A stretch of DNA of 64,000 nucleotides from Bacteroidota bacterium (lineage in GTDB: Bacteria; Bacteroidota; Bacteroidia; NORP154). The stretch lies in the NCBI GenBank assembly GCA_022572355.1, contig JACZWC010000020.1:1-64000 (forward strand). The letters are read 5' to 3'. Position 1 is the stretch's first letter. Every line of letters starts with the position of its first letter. Under the pieces are notes generated by a model. That model was given only the letters and a program-made list of their open reading frames with translations. It did not search any database and was not told the DNA's origin. Both the position numbers and the translations under genes were made by a program. Positions 1 through 8,820 of the stretch are shown here, piece by piece.

Positions 1-1
1 C

Positions 2-547
2 GTGGAATTTACCACCGGCGAAATTGACGCATCCTTTCTCAAGCAACTGAAAATAGATGGTAAACCTATTTTGCCCAGCGAATTTGTCGGGAAAAATTTT
101 ATTAATGAAGAGGCAGGATTTCTATTAACTGTTGAAAATCCAGAATTTTGGGAGGTTGCATACGACGCTGTTGGAATGACAAACCCTATTACACCTGTTA
201 ACACAATTTATACGGAAGACGGCAGTCACCTAAACATCAATATAGAAGAATTAGCCTTTGAAATTAATATCGAAACATATGTAGCCAATCTATTACAATT
301 AATGATTAATGCTGGTATGCTATTTCAAATGCCCGAGGTTTCTTATGACCTTCCATCACAAACAGCCTTTCTGTCCTATTTTAATCCCCTAAGCAGCGGT
401 GAAACCTACCAAAAAGTAATCATAAAAGACAGGGTTTGTTACGCTGTTACTGCAAACTATAATGTTCAGTTGTCAGACCCACAAAGAGTAGAAGAACTTA
501 TTGAAATGGTGGCCAGCTTCACATTGATCGAGGATGTGGGTTACTGA
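2..547 (+). CDS. Unassigned protein, probably 5'-truncated
   Basis: I do not recognise this protein. The frame is open from the first bases of the window; a GTG at position 2 could be a start, but the gene may begin upstream. About 180 acidic residues are visible, with no membrane segment, signal peptide or known motif. The end of the protein (residues ~145-180) looks like a soluble alpha/beta fold. It is followed by about 130 bp without a gene and then a convergent gene, so it ends its transcription unit. Confidence 0.6.
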   Translation: MEFTTGEIDASFLKQLKIDGKPILPSEFVGKNFINEEAGFLLTVENPEFWEVAYDAVGMTNPITPVNTIYTEDGSHLNINIEELAFEINIETYVANLLQLMINAGMLFQMPEVSYDLPSQTAFLSYFNPLSSGETYQKVIIKDRVCYAVTANYNVQLSDPQRVEELIEMVASFTLIEDVGY

Positions 548-675
548 TTGATGGTATTATCCGCAACAGACCGCCACACCTTTTGTATGTCTTCTTATCT
601 CTCCTGCCGGACCTCGGGTCTTTGTTCAAGTGGTCATCTATGTGAACGGAGTCTTTAGTTTTATAAAGTCAAACG

Positions 676-1194
676 CTAACCGTTAATCAATTCAAAACAA
701 TTATTCTTTTCAAACAATGCTATTAACTCCTTCACGCTTTTCTTACCGATCCCTTTGATCTCAGCTATATTGTCAAGTCCCGTTGCTATAATTTCTTCAA
801 GGTTTTCACCCGTGAGAGCTAAATTGTTATATAATTTTGTTGATAATTTATGTTCGTGCAATGGGGCTTGTAAAAACTTTTCCTTTTCTGTCAGCTCGGG
901 TAATAGTCCCGCTTTTTCTAAGACCCTGTCGGCCACCCATTGCCTGAACGCATGAACTCTGTACCTGAGTTTTTTAATTGCTTTTTCAAATATCACACTT
1001 ATTCTTGAAGGAGACAGATGCAGTTCCTCTGCAAAAACCCTATGAGTACGGTATAATTGGTAATATCTTATTGCTTCTAATTCCCGGCCGGAAAGGAAGC
1101 AATTATCGCTGCGGATCCAATCATCCCAATCGATTTGATAGGGACGCATGACCTCGTTCATCGTTCGTATTTTTTCTTTCCAGACTTTATACAT
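676..1194 (-). CDS. DNA-binding protein: sigma-4-like HTH plus alpha-CTD-like domain
   Basis: A 172-residue protein with two recognisable parts. Residues ~35-80 resemble a sigma-region-4 helix-turn-helix (acidic start, then a segment containing LHLSPSRISVIFEKAIKKLR). Residues ~115-165 match the C-terminal domain of the RNA polymerase alpha subunit: LSTKLYNNL, a helix, then the helix-hairpin-helix signature AEIKGIGKKSVKEL. The alpha-CTD fold binds UP elements and activators, so a role as a small transcription factor is likely but inferred. It stands alone, with no partner gene in the same direction within 400 bp. The ATG at 1194 is the first in frame. Confidence 0.8.
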   Translation of the reverse strand: MYKVWKEKIRTMNEVMRPYQIDWDDWIRSDNCFLSGRELEAIRYYQLYRTHRVFAEELHLSPSRISVIFEKAIKKLRYRVHAFRQWVADRVLEKAGLLPELTEKEKFLQAPLHEHKLSTKLYNNLALTGENLEEIIATGLDNIAEIKGIGKKSVKELIALFEKNNCFELING

Positions 1195-1614
1195 CAGACG
1201 TTCGTTTCGTATTCCAAGTGAAAATGAAAGTAGATATACGTCTGTTTAAAAATGTGCAAAATTACCTGCAAAACTTACATTGGTAAGGAATGGTATAATT
1301 TTAAACAGGATGTGCCTGGTGTTCCTGCATGTAGCCCACATCGGCACCTCCTACAGGGAGACACCGAAAAAATGAACCTTGGCTTAACCAGGCTGTTTAA
1401 AACATCCGTTGGTCATTTTAAAGAAATAGTTTTAAATATAGAATAAGTCTTTGCTAATTGATGTGCCTCCTAATCGGTTCACCCCATATCTTTGTTGCTC
1501 CCAGTTGCTATACAAACGAGTATTTGGAAAATGCTAAACACTTCCATTCGGAAGCGACGTAATACCTGGCTAACCCAAGCTGCAAAAATAAACAGTGTTC
1601 TTTACATATATTCC
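1195..1614. other. Gene-poor stretch
   Basis: About 420 bp between a minus-strand regulator-like gene and the next possible minus-strand gene. Only short plus-strand frames of about 64 codons are open (1252-1446 and 1492-1686). Their translations are rich in Trp, Cys and Arg and look random. I see no tRNA-like cloverleaf and no clear terminator. Confidence 0.5.
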
Positions 1615-2070
1615 TCAACGTGTTTTATCAATTTCAATCAACAACTCATCAATGCTTATGAGCCAGCCAATCTCATAAAGATTTAACCTATTCTCCTTCT
1701 TGTTATTTCTTTTATCTAAGAGAGCATCATGAATTTCCATGAGGATGCGATACATTTCTTGCACCTGTTCTTTGGTAAATTTGATCTGTTCGGCCAAAAG
1801 TTTTGGTATTATTGCTTTCAGCTCCCACAAGCGGGTGTATATGTAAAAAAACAGCGCGGAACTGTAGCCCATCCGCAACCGAGGTACTGGTATACCCTGT
1901 AAGCAAGACAGGCTAAGTCCACGCCTTATCGGCGCGCTTAGCCCATATTCTTTGCATACATAAAAATTACCAGTTTTCGGTTGCAAGAATATAGCTAACG
2001 CTATATTTAAGATATTTTTACATGAATTAATTTTATGCCTGATGAAATTAGTAACCTTTTTTGTCCTCAC
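1615..2070 (-). CDS. Possible small helical protein, doubtful start
   Basis: This frame is open for 151 codons, but only the last ~75 residues look protein-like: an amphipathic helical region (LLAEQIKFTKEQVQEMY, then an EIHDALLDKRNNKKENR stretch, then ISIDELLIEIDKTR). The first half contains a palindromic sequence (1911-1943) and has a random composition, so the true start is probably inside the frame, possibly at a non-ATG codon near 1850. No family is recognised. It could be the remnant of a longer gene. Confidence 0.3.
   Translation of the reverse strand: MRTKKVTNFIRHKINSCKNILNIALAIFLQPKTGNFYVCKEYGLSAPIRRGLSLSCLQGIPVPRLRMGYSSALFFYIYTRLWELKAIIPKLLAEQIKFTKEQVQEMYRILMEIHDALLDKRNNKKENRLNLYEIGWLISIDELLIEIDKTR
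1911..1943. repeat. Palindromic hairpin element
   Basis: GGCTAAG at 1911-1917 is the exact reverse complement of CTTAGCC at 1937-1943. Inside it a second stem is possible, CGCC/GGCG around a TTATC loop. The element sits in the low-quality first half of the preceding frame. It could be a REP-like dispersed repeat or a bidirectional terminator; there is no T-run next to it. Confidence 0.4.
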
Positions 2071-2136
2071 AGAACTTTAATTTATTACACTACGAGTTTT
2101 TCAATGAGGTGCCGTTTAATAATAAGTATTTTAAAT

Positions 2137-2394
2137 TCACAGCGCCTTTATTTCTCCGCTTTCTATAACGTCAACCGGAATCTCTTCAATGGATGAAGGC
2201 AATACATCCTTTTCTTCAAGCTCACTTTCCGGAAGTTTATCAATCACATAGACCCGGATACAAAGGGTAGAGGTTTCTTCTCCACCTACTTCTTTGTATC
2301 CAATGCCAACACCGGTTACGTTATAGTAGCTCATCAAGTCATTGACGTGCCTGTTCTTTACGTCCTTTATTTTTTCAATTTCATCCTGACTCAT
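2137..2394 (-). CDS. Stand-alone protease N-terminal-domain homologue
   Basis: An 85-residue acidic protein. It is clearly related to the first ~85 residues of the trypsin-like protease at 10954-11937. Both have a VTGVGIGYKE or VVGVGTGYKE strand, then a short TxxLCIRVYV-type strand, a KLPESEL/KKPKEEL loop and an IPVDVIESG/VHTDIIETG end. No catalytic domain follows here, so this is the domain on its own. The frame extends 17 codons further upstream, but those residues look random; the ATG at 2394 matches the start of the protease paralogue (MSQDE/MSEEK). It may act as a free propeptide-like inhibitor or adaptor of that protease, which is inference. Confidence 0.7.
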   Translation of the reverse strand: MSQDEIEKIKDVKNRHVNDLMSYYNVTGVGIGYKEVGGEETSTLCIRVYVIDKLPESELEEKDVLPSSIEEIPVDVIESGEIKAL

Positions 2395-2570
2395 AGTCAA
2401 TTGATTTACATTCCAAACAAGGCTAAGGGTGCAGGCAAGCAGCAACCTGGATTACCTTTTTTGCTTTTACCTGGGTCCTGTGTTTTGTTGTTTTATTATG
2501 CAACAGTTTGTTTTTTCTAATGTGTTTCAAGCACATTTGCTTGGGTACACCTAGTGAAAAATATTTTTTG

Positions 2571-3056
2571 TCAGGGTTTTACACCAAGAAACTCGATCCT
2601 TTCCAGCCGTGCGTTGGCGAAATTTAGCAGCGCCCGGAACATCTCAGCTACATCTTGCAATTTGTTGTTTTTATGACGGATCTTTCTGAATAATAAGCCT
2701 AGCATTAAATTCCAGGTTGCGAAGAGAAAGAGCAGCACTTTAAAAATGAATATCAAGGAGTTCGCTATCTTAATGTCAACTAGCAGCATCAATGCAATAG
2801 ATTTGTTCAGGGGAAAGGTAAAACCCAACGGGTTATCAAAAAATGACATGCCGATCAGGGTCACTATTCCCACAACAAAAATTCCGTAAAAACATATTTC
2901 AATAAATATTATGAGAGCCTTCTTGGAAAATCGAGTCACAATATTCTGTTTTACATGATTATGAGCAAGGGTCAACAAGGCAATTTCCTCTTCCAGCTCC
3001 ATGGCCTGAGTTTTTAGCTCGGTTTCGTATGTCGGGGTGTCTCCGGGGTTCTCCAC
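2571..3056 (-). CDS. Small membrane protein, unknown family
   Basis: A 161-residue protein with an acidic N-terminal helix (~1-40), two or three hydrophobic segments (about 47-70, 85-107 and 107-125), then a basic loop and a C-terminal amphipathic helix. No family recognised. It starts one base after the end of the 117-residue gene upstream, so it is the last gene of the minus-strand operon starting at 8697. The topology suggests an inner-membrane protein with a cytoplasmic C-terminal helix. Confidence 0.65.
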   Translation of the reverse strand: MENPGDTPTYETELKTQAMELEEEIALLTLAHNHVKQNIVTRFSKKALIIFIEICFYGIFVVGIVTLIGMSFFDNPLGFTFPLNKSIALMLLVDIKIANSLIFIFKVLLFLFATWNLMLGLLFRKIRHKNNKLQDVAEMFRALLNFANARLERIEFLGVKP

Positions 3057-3057
3057 G

Positions 3058-3411
3058 CTAAAGGGTTTTATAAAGTAAGGCTAATTCACTTAGGCCAAAA
3101 TCCTTTAGGTGCCAATACTCGTGCTTGCGTATGGCATGGCCGGGATCGACTTGGTTTTCTTTATCCAGCTTAATGATGACTTTGAGGTAATAGCTTTTGC
3201 CTCCATTATCTGGTTCAATCCGATCAACTATGCCGATATGAGTGATCTTTGAAACAGGCGCTCCTAGGTAGAGGCCGACATATTTCGCGTCCTGTACCGG
3301 CACACCAACGGGTGAGCCGCCAAAGCCAATCCACATTTCGGTGAAGTTTTCGGCTATCCATTCCTGATTGATGCCGCGAACGATGACGAGGGTTGGGTCT
3401 TGGATGTTCAT
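3058..3411 (-). CDS. Small alpha/beta protein, possibly EVE/PUA-like
   Basis: A 117-residue soluble protein. The pattern MWIGFGG near residue 26, then YVGLYLGAPVSKITHIGIVDRI (split here by a short loop) and a strand KSYYLKVIIKL, resembles the beta-barrel core of EVE/PUA-like modified-base or RNA-binding domains. I hold this loosely because I only see the strand pattern. It sits between two membrane-protein genes in the minus-strand operon, 46 bp after the preceding stop and one base before the next start. Confidence 0.65.
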   Translation of the reverse strand: MNIQDPTLVIVRGINQEWIAENFTEMWIGFGGSPVGVPVQDAKYVGLYLGAPVSKITHIGIVDRIEPDNGGKSYYLKVIIKLDKENQVDPGHAIRKHEYWHLKDFGLSELALLYKTL

Positions 3412-3456
3412 TTTTTTAAACAGGTTTTGAAGAACGTTTTTCTACCCGGAAGTACG

Positions 3457-3903
3457 TTAGTTTTTCAAAATAAGTAATGTAGATAAATAACCCAATATTA
3501 AAGACGTAAATAGAAGATTTGTAATGTGTAAATCTTCTAACAAGACATCTTTTATTATTTCAGCTTGAAAAAGTTGGTAAAAACTATAACATATTATAAA
3601 GTTCCAGCCAATACATAATAATATTATGAATGTCTTAAGAAACGTTTGATATTTTGGCAGCACATTAAGAAATGAGCAAAAAGTCAAGATTAGTGGAACA
3701 GAATATATTTTTAGCAAATGTTCGATAATTTCACGCTTATACTCCATTAAGGGTTGGTTAGGAAATTCCAAAACAGATATAAAACCAAGGCTAATCATAA
3801 AAGAAAGAACAAACACCGTAAAAGCCCATACTTTAATATCGCTGGCTAAATGTTTTATAGGTTCCAAATTTATTTCCCTATTGAAAAAAGGTAGAAATTT
3901 CAT
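3457..3903 (-). CDS. Four-helix integral membrane protein
   Basis: About 148 residues with four hydrophobic segments (roughly 25-50, 65-85, 90-110 and 125-145) and little else; family unknown. I chose the ATG at 3903 because it overlaps the end of the preceding secreted-protein gene (stop at 3878) by only 26 bp. An in-frame ATG at 3939 and one at 3966 are alternatives that lengthen the overlap. The overlap suggests translational coupling with the OmpA-like protein and a shared role in the envelope. Confidence 0.6.
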   Translation of the reverse strand: MKFLPFFNREINLEPIKHLASDIKVWAFTVFVLSFMISLGFISVLEFPNQPLMEYKREIIEHLLKIYSVPLILTFCSFLNVLPKYQTFLKTFIILLCIGWNFIICYSFYQLFQAEIIKDVLLEDLHITNLLFTSLILGYLSTLLILKN

Positions 3904-6121
3904 TAGAGATTGATTCAATTTCTGGATTAACCAATTCATAGAAATTATGGGAAACGGTAATCTCATAATAGTCTTTTGGTATTATTTTAAGTCCAAATAA
4001 TGGCAGTACTTTTAATTCAAAATATTCATTGTCCGGTTTAAAATACAAGCAATAACCGATATTGAATTTATCTTTTTTCGTTTGCTCTTCTGGAATCAGA
4101 ATTAGCTGAGTGAGGTAAAAATTTACACCGTAATATTGCTCTTGATAAATATTAATCTTTTTTGTGCTACAGAATTTATCTAATTGGGTGCTAAATGATT
4201 CAGTTCTGCATTGAGTTCGTCTCATAGGAATATGTTCAAAATCACGATATTTCAAGAAATATGGATTATATTTTCGGCTTTTATCATACTCAACCTCTTC
4301 TGCATCTGATGGTATTAGTGATACACTTTCTCGTTCTGCATCGTTAAGCTTATTTAGTGCTTCTTTATTTGCACCCTTTATATAAAGCATGATTTCAATT
4401 CTTCTATATCTGCCACCAGTCATTGACATTACTTGGGAATATATATTTATGTTTTCCTGCAGAATGATACTACTGTCTCTTAGTTTTTTAAAAGCGTTGT
4501 AACCTCTGAGAGTTGCGAGGTTTCGATTTGTTTGTATTTTTTTTGATTTGGTTAAAATAAGCGTGTCTTCATCACCATTATTCCTATAGATGTAGGGAAT
4601 ATTTATATCTCCCATTCCCCCATCATATTTTCTGTTACCAATCAGTGCTCCATCTGCAAAACCAATTATGTGTCCCGTTATATCTCTGCTTTTGAGATTT
4701 TTCTTTGTCATAAACTCTTTTAAAAGTTTGACGAAATAATTCAATGCGTATTTAGAGCATTGATTTTCATATTCGCCTAACGCCAATTCCTCGATTACCC
4801 TTTTTTCATAACCAAACACAAAATCTACTTGCCAGTCCTCGCCATAGAGTCCACAAGAAGTTGCGTTCAATTCAAAGATTTCAGGTTTTGGCGAAGATTT
4901 ACCTTGCCTTTCGTAATTTTCTTCTATTTCATTTACTAATTCATCGCCTGCCCTTTTAAACCAATTCTGTTCTGCCTCATAATATTCAACGGCCGACATA
5001 ACCTCAGCCGAATTATCTTCATTTTCCAATTTGTTGATTTCATTTTCAAGTTGGCCAATCAACTGGCTTTTCAGTTCATCTATCTCATTTTTCAATCTTT
5101 TTAATTCTTCTATGCATTCTTTACCTCGTTTCCTCGTCAGAATCTGTGCTTGATTTTCCGTAAGATTCTCGTCTTTCTCAACGTCTATTACTTGGGTATC
5201 TTTTTGCTTAGTCGGTTTTTCTTTTTGTGCTTTCTGTTTTGCTTTAGATTCTTTCGGCTTTTTTTCTTTCTTTACTTTATCCGAATCTTTTTCCGTTACT
5301 TTCTTTTTCTTTTGACTTTTCTCGTCTTCACTTCTGTCGGGTTCATCTTCGCTAATTTTTTTGTCAGTATCAGCTAATTCAGTGCTTTGAGATTTCTCTT
5401 CATTATCTAATTTAGTTTCCTTTTCCGATTTCTGAGTTGGCTGTTCCTGCTTAATTTTTTCATCACTCTCGTCCTTTTGAGAGATGTCGGGACTACCTTC
5501 CTTATCTATATTTTCTTCATTTACTTTTTTTTTACCTTCAGTTTTCTTTTCCCCATCCTTTTTCTGTCCATCCCTAATTCTCTTTTCTAATTTTTCAATT
5601 CTGGCTTTATGCTTTTGGTTAACATCTTTTACATCCTTTATATCCTCACCAGTTAAATTATCAAATTCGTCTGAATCTAGCTTCGTCATATCTGAAGTTA
5701 GATTGTGCAACCAAGAAGCGGTCATTTTTTTGCCGTTATTTCTTGGGTCAAGGTATATTTGTATTAAAACATCCAAATCATTCTTTAAATATTCCCGTGA
5801 ATACACTTCAGGTTTAGTAAATTCTAAAAACTCACTTTCATTTATTCTAAGCCTTGTATTTGCAAAATAGTAAGTTATAATATACGTAGTATCCTTTGCT
5901 TTGTCCGACAACTTTTTAAGTATTTTATCTGCTTTGGAGTGGGATTTTATTACCCTCTGCTTTGTTTCATTGTATTTTTTGGATGGTTCCAGCTTTTTGA
6001 GTTGCAAAAGCTCATTTTCTACATAGTTTAGTATTTCAAAAACATTCTTAAATTGACCAAAGGCACAATTAATGTGCAAACCAAGAATTAGCAACAAGAA
6101 CGTATATTTTGGATTTTTCAT
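3878..6121 (-). CDS. Secreted Lys/Glu-rich protein with OmpA-like C-terminal region
   Basis: A protein of about 747 residues. It has a signal peptide (MKNPKYTFLLLILGL, cleavage near CAFGQ), a helical region, then about 130 residues of almost pure Lys, Glu, Asp, Ser and Gln (roughly 180-320), and a coiled coil. The C-terminal half contains ITGHIIGFADG, then NRNLATLRGYNAFKKLRD and a following strand RRIEIMLYI. This order matches the OmpA/MotB peptidoglycan-binding fold (a strand ending in G.aDg, then N..La..Ra), in a diverged form. I infer an outer-membrane or periplasmic protein anchored to peptidoglycan, with a long flexible charged spacer. It lies between the vWA-like lipoprotein gene (4-16 bp) and a membrane protein gene that it overlaps. 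Confidence 0.7.
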   Translation of the reverse strand: MKNPKYTFLLLILGLHINCAFGQFKNVFEILNYVENELLQLKKLEPSKKYNETKQRVIKSHSKADKILKKLSDKAKDTTYIITYYFANTRLRINESEFLEFTKPEVYSREYLKNDLDVLIQIYLDPRNNGKKMTASWLHNLTSDMTKLDSDEFDNLTGEDIKDVKDVNQKHKARIEKLEKRIRDGQKKDGEKKTEGKKKVNEENIDKEGSPDISQKDESDEKIKQEQPTQKSEKETKLDNEEKSQSTELADTDKKISEDEPDRSEDEKSQKKKKVTEKDSDKVKKEKKPKESKAKQKAQKEKPTKQKDTQVIDVEKDENLTENQAQILTRKRGKECIEELKRLKNEIDELKSQLIGQLENEINKLENEDNSAEVMSAVEYYEAEQNWFKRAGDELVNEIEENYERQGKSSPKPEIFELNATSCGLYGEDWQVDFVFGYEKRVIEELALGEYENQCSKYALNYFVKLLKEFMTKKNLKSRDITGHIIGFADGALIGNRKYDGGMGDINIPYIYRNNGDEDTLILTKSKKIQTNRNLATLRGYNAFKKLRDSSIILQENINIYSQVMSMTGGRYRRIEIMLYIKGANKEALNKLNDAERESVSLIPSDAEEVEYDKSRKYNPYFLKYRDFEHIPMRRTQCRTESFSTQLDKFCSTKKINIYQEQYYGVNFYLTQLILIPEEQTKKDKFNIGYCLYFKPDNEYFELKVLPLFGLKIIPKDYYEITVSHNFYELVNPEIESISNEISTFFQ

Positions 6122-6137
6122 AATTGAAAACATTTAG

Positions 6138-6875
6138 TTACAAATCCAAATTACTTTTCAGGTGAAACACTTTGGCATTTTTAAAGACCTCCCGCCAAAA
6201 CAAATCCGCCCTGCGCATGTTGTTATCCGTTTTGGTGCTTCGATGGTTCACCACGTGAATTTCAATGTTTGACAAATTGGGTAACGTGCATTGGCATTTG
6301 GTTTCCAATTCAGTCAACACTTTATCGGTTTCATATTGTGGTTTTGTATCGTATTTCGGACTGTAAAAAGACATGTAATCGGAATGTTCTAGCATGTCGG
6401 AATAGAGAATCACCATCTTTTTACCAGAGGTTTCATCGCTGGCCAGTTCGTTCAATGCCTTGCACAGCGGTTCGTACAACACCGTGTTGTCCAAATCAAA
6501 TTGCTCGGTCAATATCTCATTGTAAATTTCATCCACCTGCCTGTTGAACTTAAAGGGCTGGCCTAGCTTGGTTTTGATTTGAATGTCCGTATAGTCGGGA
6601 GGAATGGGGTCGTATTCCGCCTCCGAATATTTGTATTGGCTCACATCATTGATTCTATACATTCTGAACTTTCCCGCATGGCATTTTTCCACTTCAAAGA
6701 GCGGGGCAATTAATTTGTAGTCGCTTTCATAGTTCTTCCTGAATTCCTTGAAGTTAAGTTCGTCTGTGATGTCCACAAATAAAAACAAGGTGGTTTTCTC
6801 CACTTCGCTGCATTCCATGCAGGAACTAAGGGCAGCGGTGAGAAGGATTGATATAAGGTAGAGCGGTCTTTTCAT
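6138..6875 (-). CDS. Lipoprotein with von Willebrand A-like domain
   Basis: 245 residues. The N-terminus MKRPLYLISILLTAALSSC is a lipoprotein signal with the lipidated Cys at residue 19. The first strand, TTLFLFVDITDELNF, resembles a vWA MIDAS start (normally DxSxS; here DITDE). A later strand, KKMVILYSDMLEHSD, resembles the strand and Asp of MIDAS motif 3. The degenerate first motif suggests weak or no metal binding. A protein-protein interaction role in the periplasm or outer membrane is likely. It is 17 bp downstream of the 486-residue membrane protein gene and 16 bp upstream of the OmpA-like gene, so these probably act together. Confidence 0.7.
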   Translation of the reverse strand: MKRPLYLISILLTAALSSCMECSEVEKTTLFLFVDITDELNFKEFRKNYESDYKLIAPLFEVEKCHAGKFRMYRINDVSQYKYSEAEYDPIPPDYTDIQIKTKLGQPFKFNRQVDEIYNEILTEQFDLDNTVLYEPLCKALNELASDETSGKKMVILYSDMLEHSDYMSFYSPKYDTKPQYETDKVLTELETKCQCTLPNLSNIEIHVVNHRSTKTDNNMRRADLFWREVFKNAKVFHLKSNLDL

Positions 6876-6892
6876 TTTACATAATAAATTAT

Positions 6893-8353
6893 TTAAGGAT
6901 CTACAATGTCTTTATGGCCTGCATCTTCATTGCTCGATGATTCCGAGTAAGTATTCAGTTCCCTGAATTGACTCATGTCAATTTCGAGTTGAATAGTGGT
7001 CTCCTTGTTCCAATGCGTGGGATAGTTGGCGCTCTTTCTTTCAGCTATATTGGTGGTAATGTATCTTGAAACACAACTTTTAAAATCCTGCTGCGCCATT
7101 GCCGCAAAGCCGGTTACATGAGCAAAAACCTGGTCGTACAATGCTGAGTAATGGCTATAAATGGCTTTCCCATCCTGAATCTCCAGCTCTACATTGTTGA
7201 TGCTGCCTCTTTTCTTATCGTTTAATTCTTCCCTTTCCTTTTCGTATTCATCGGTCTTTTTCTCGATGGTTTTTTCGGTTTCCTTTTTATATTTCAGGTG
7301 CGCTTGTTCCTTGTGGTAATGTTCCATGTAAACCGTTTCATACTCCTTTCGGCTGTCTTTGGACATATAGGCGATGAAAATACCGATGGCAAAAACCATT
7401 AAATTCAAGGACAGAAAAAGATAGAATTGAAAATCACCGAAGGCGTCAATAATTTTAAAATTCTCTTTTAGAAAGGTGGTGAAATCAACATGTTCTCCCC
7501 CTGCTAGGGCGATGCTAAATAGCTTGGACTCATAAATAATGAAATTATAACGCAATAGAGCTGCGGTAAAACAAAAGGTTAAAATCAGTAGCAGGCACAA
7601 TTTTCCATAGGCCATATAGGTGGTATCGTCCTTTCGCCTTTTATAGAAAACACCGCAAAAGTACGTTATCCCTATAAGGAAAATAACTAGCGCGAATGAT
7701 ATCAGATAAGTATTCGTTACGCTTTCCCCGAAAATGCTGAACACTTTGTAGTTAATGGGAATTTCCAACAGCCCGAACAAACCGATAATCAGCAGTTCTA
7801 ACCACGGCTTTTTGATAAACAGCCCTGTGCCATCGGTATGGTGGCGGTTATGTTTCTTTTGTACTTCCTCGAATTTATCCCTTACCCTTTCATACTCATT
7901 TCGCTTTGCTTCCAATCGTTCGTCTAAATTTCTTTTTGTAAGCTCAAATTCTTGCCTGCAATCCGCTATTTTATTTTTGAAGTCCTTTTGTATCATGTCC
8001 CGCCTTTCGGCAGTAACTTTTCGAGGATTATCCCATCGGTCTTTGTATTGATTGAAATTTTCTTCGAGATTTTGGCATATCTGCGCAGGATTTCCCTCGC
8101 CAATAAATTCTCTTTTTTTACTTTCATAATCTGCCTTAATCGCCAGTTCTTGCGGTGTTATACCCTCATGTTCACCTGATGGTATGTGGCTTTGTCCATC
8201 CTTTATAGCATAGCCTTCTGCCTGCATAACTTCGTCCTCATGCCAACTTCTGTAATTCGCCTTGCGAGCATCACTGCCCTTTAGGTATTTTTCAGCCGCC
8301 TCAAAAGTTTTCTTTTGTTGCGGGTTCAGTTTGAGTATTTTTAAATCAAGCAT
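6893..8353 (-). CDS. Coiled-coil membrane protein, four helices
   Basis: 486 residues with a distinctive layout: a cytoplasmic N-terminal region, a coiled coil (~100-175, rich in Lys, Glu, Asn and Arg), two close hydrophobic pairs (about 185-235 and 245-270), another hydrophobic segment near 310-335, and a second coiled coil (~345-400) before a soluble C-terminus. No family recognised. The arrangement of membrane core and long charged helices is like a scaffold or mechanical coupling protein. It starts 2 bp after the stop of the 113-residue gene and is followed after 17 bp by the vWA-like lipoprotein. Confidence 0.65.
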   Translation of the reverse strand: MLDLKILKLNPQQKKTFEAAEKYLKGSDARKANYRSWHEDEVMQAEGYAIKDGQSHIPSGEHEGITPQELAIKADYESKKREFIGEGNPAQICQNLEENFNQYKDRWDNPRKVTAERRDMIQKDFKNKIADCRQEFELTKRNLDERLEAKRNEYERVRDKFEEVQKKHNRHHTDGTGLFIKKPWLELLIIGLFGLLEIPINYKVFSIFGESVTNTYLISFALVIFLIGITYFCGVFYKRRKDDTTYMAYGKLCLLLILTFCFTAALLRYNFIIYESKLFSIALAGGEHVDFTTFLKENFKIIDAFGDFQFYLFLSLNLMVFAIGIFIAYMSKDSRKEYETVYMEHYHKEQAHLKYKKETEKTIEKKTDEYEKEREELNDKKRGSINNVELEIQDGKAIYSHYSALYDQVFAHVTGFAAMAQQDFKSCVSRYITTNIAERKSANYPTHWNKETTIQLEIDMSQFRELNTYSESSSNEDAGHKDIVDP

Positions 8354-8355
8354 AG

Positions 8356-8697
8356 CTATAGATTATTAAAAGCCTGTTTTATTTCAATGATTGGTGTTGC
8401 ATTTGTAAATTCATACAAAGCATTTCCTCTTATTGACCCTTCCCTAATTTCAATAGTTTCATTTTCGTGGTTATAGACAAGCGCATATCTATTCACGTTA
8501 ATGGTCATCCAAAGCACATTCGCCATTTGCCCGCTATACGTTTTCACTTGAATATCTTCATCGGTTACTTTCCAAATAATTGCACCGACGATTGCAAGCG
8601 CAATTTCATCTACGTTCGGGGCATGATGCTCGGCTCTTTCCATCACTCCAGTTATATACTGGTTTAAAAGGTTTAAGGTATTTACTGATAGCGCCAT
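8356..8697 (-). CDS. Small unassigned protein, first gene of the envelope operon
   Basis: 113 residues, no signal peptide, one moderately hydrophobic helix (IALAIVGAII near 28-37), then a beta-rich half with YALVYNHENETIEIREG. No family recognised. It is separated by only 2 bp from the long membrane protein gene, which makes it the likely first gene of the 8697-to-2571 operon. About 80 bp upstream lies one copy of the leader motif shared by several neighbouring genes. Confidence 0.6.
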   Translation of the reverse strand: MALSVNTLNLLNQYITGVMERAEHHAPNVDEIALAIVGAIIWKVTDEDIQVKTYSGQMANVLWMTINVNRYALVYNHENETIEIREGSIRGNALYEFTNATPIIEIKQAFNNL

Positions 8698-8800
8698 AGT
8701 TTTATAGTTTATGTTATGAATCCTTCTTTTTCAAAATAATCCCAATAATTAAAATTAAAAGAAAGATTAATCGTTTCATTTTTATTTCCTTTCATCTTTA

Positions 8801-8820
8801 GTTAAACATCAATTCATTAT
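8801..8820 (-). promoter_or_regulatory. Leader motif copy 1
   Basis: On the minus strand it reads AATTGATGTTTAAC, a short form of a motif (RATTGATTTRATGTTTAAC) found five times between 8.8 and 12.0 kb, always upstream of a minus-strand start. This copy precedes the 113-residue gene and its operon. It may be an operator or an untypical promoter; I find no standard -7 box in it. Confidence 0.4.

Noticed and set aside
5150..5870. Plus-strand frames rich in Phe, Leu and Ser
   Set aside because: They are the antisense of the Lys/Glu-rich part of the secreted OmpA-like protein.
8714..8779. 21-codon minus-strand frame (hydrophobic then Lys-rich)
   Set aside because: Too short to support, although it follows a leader motif copy.
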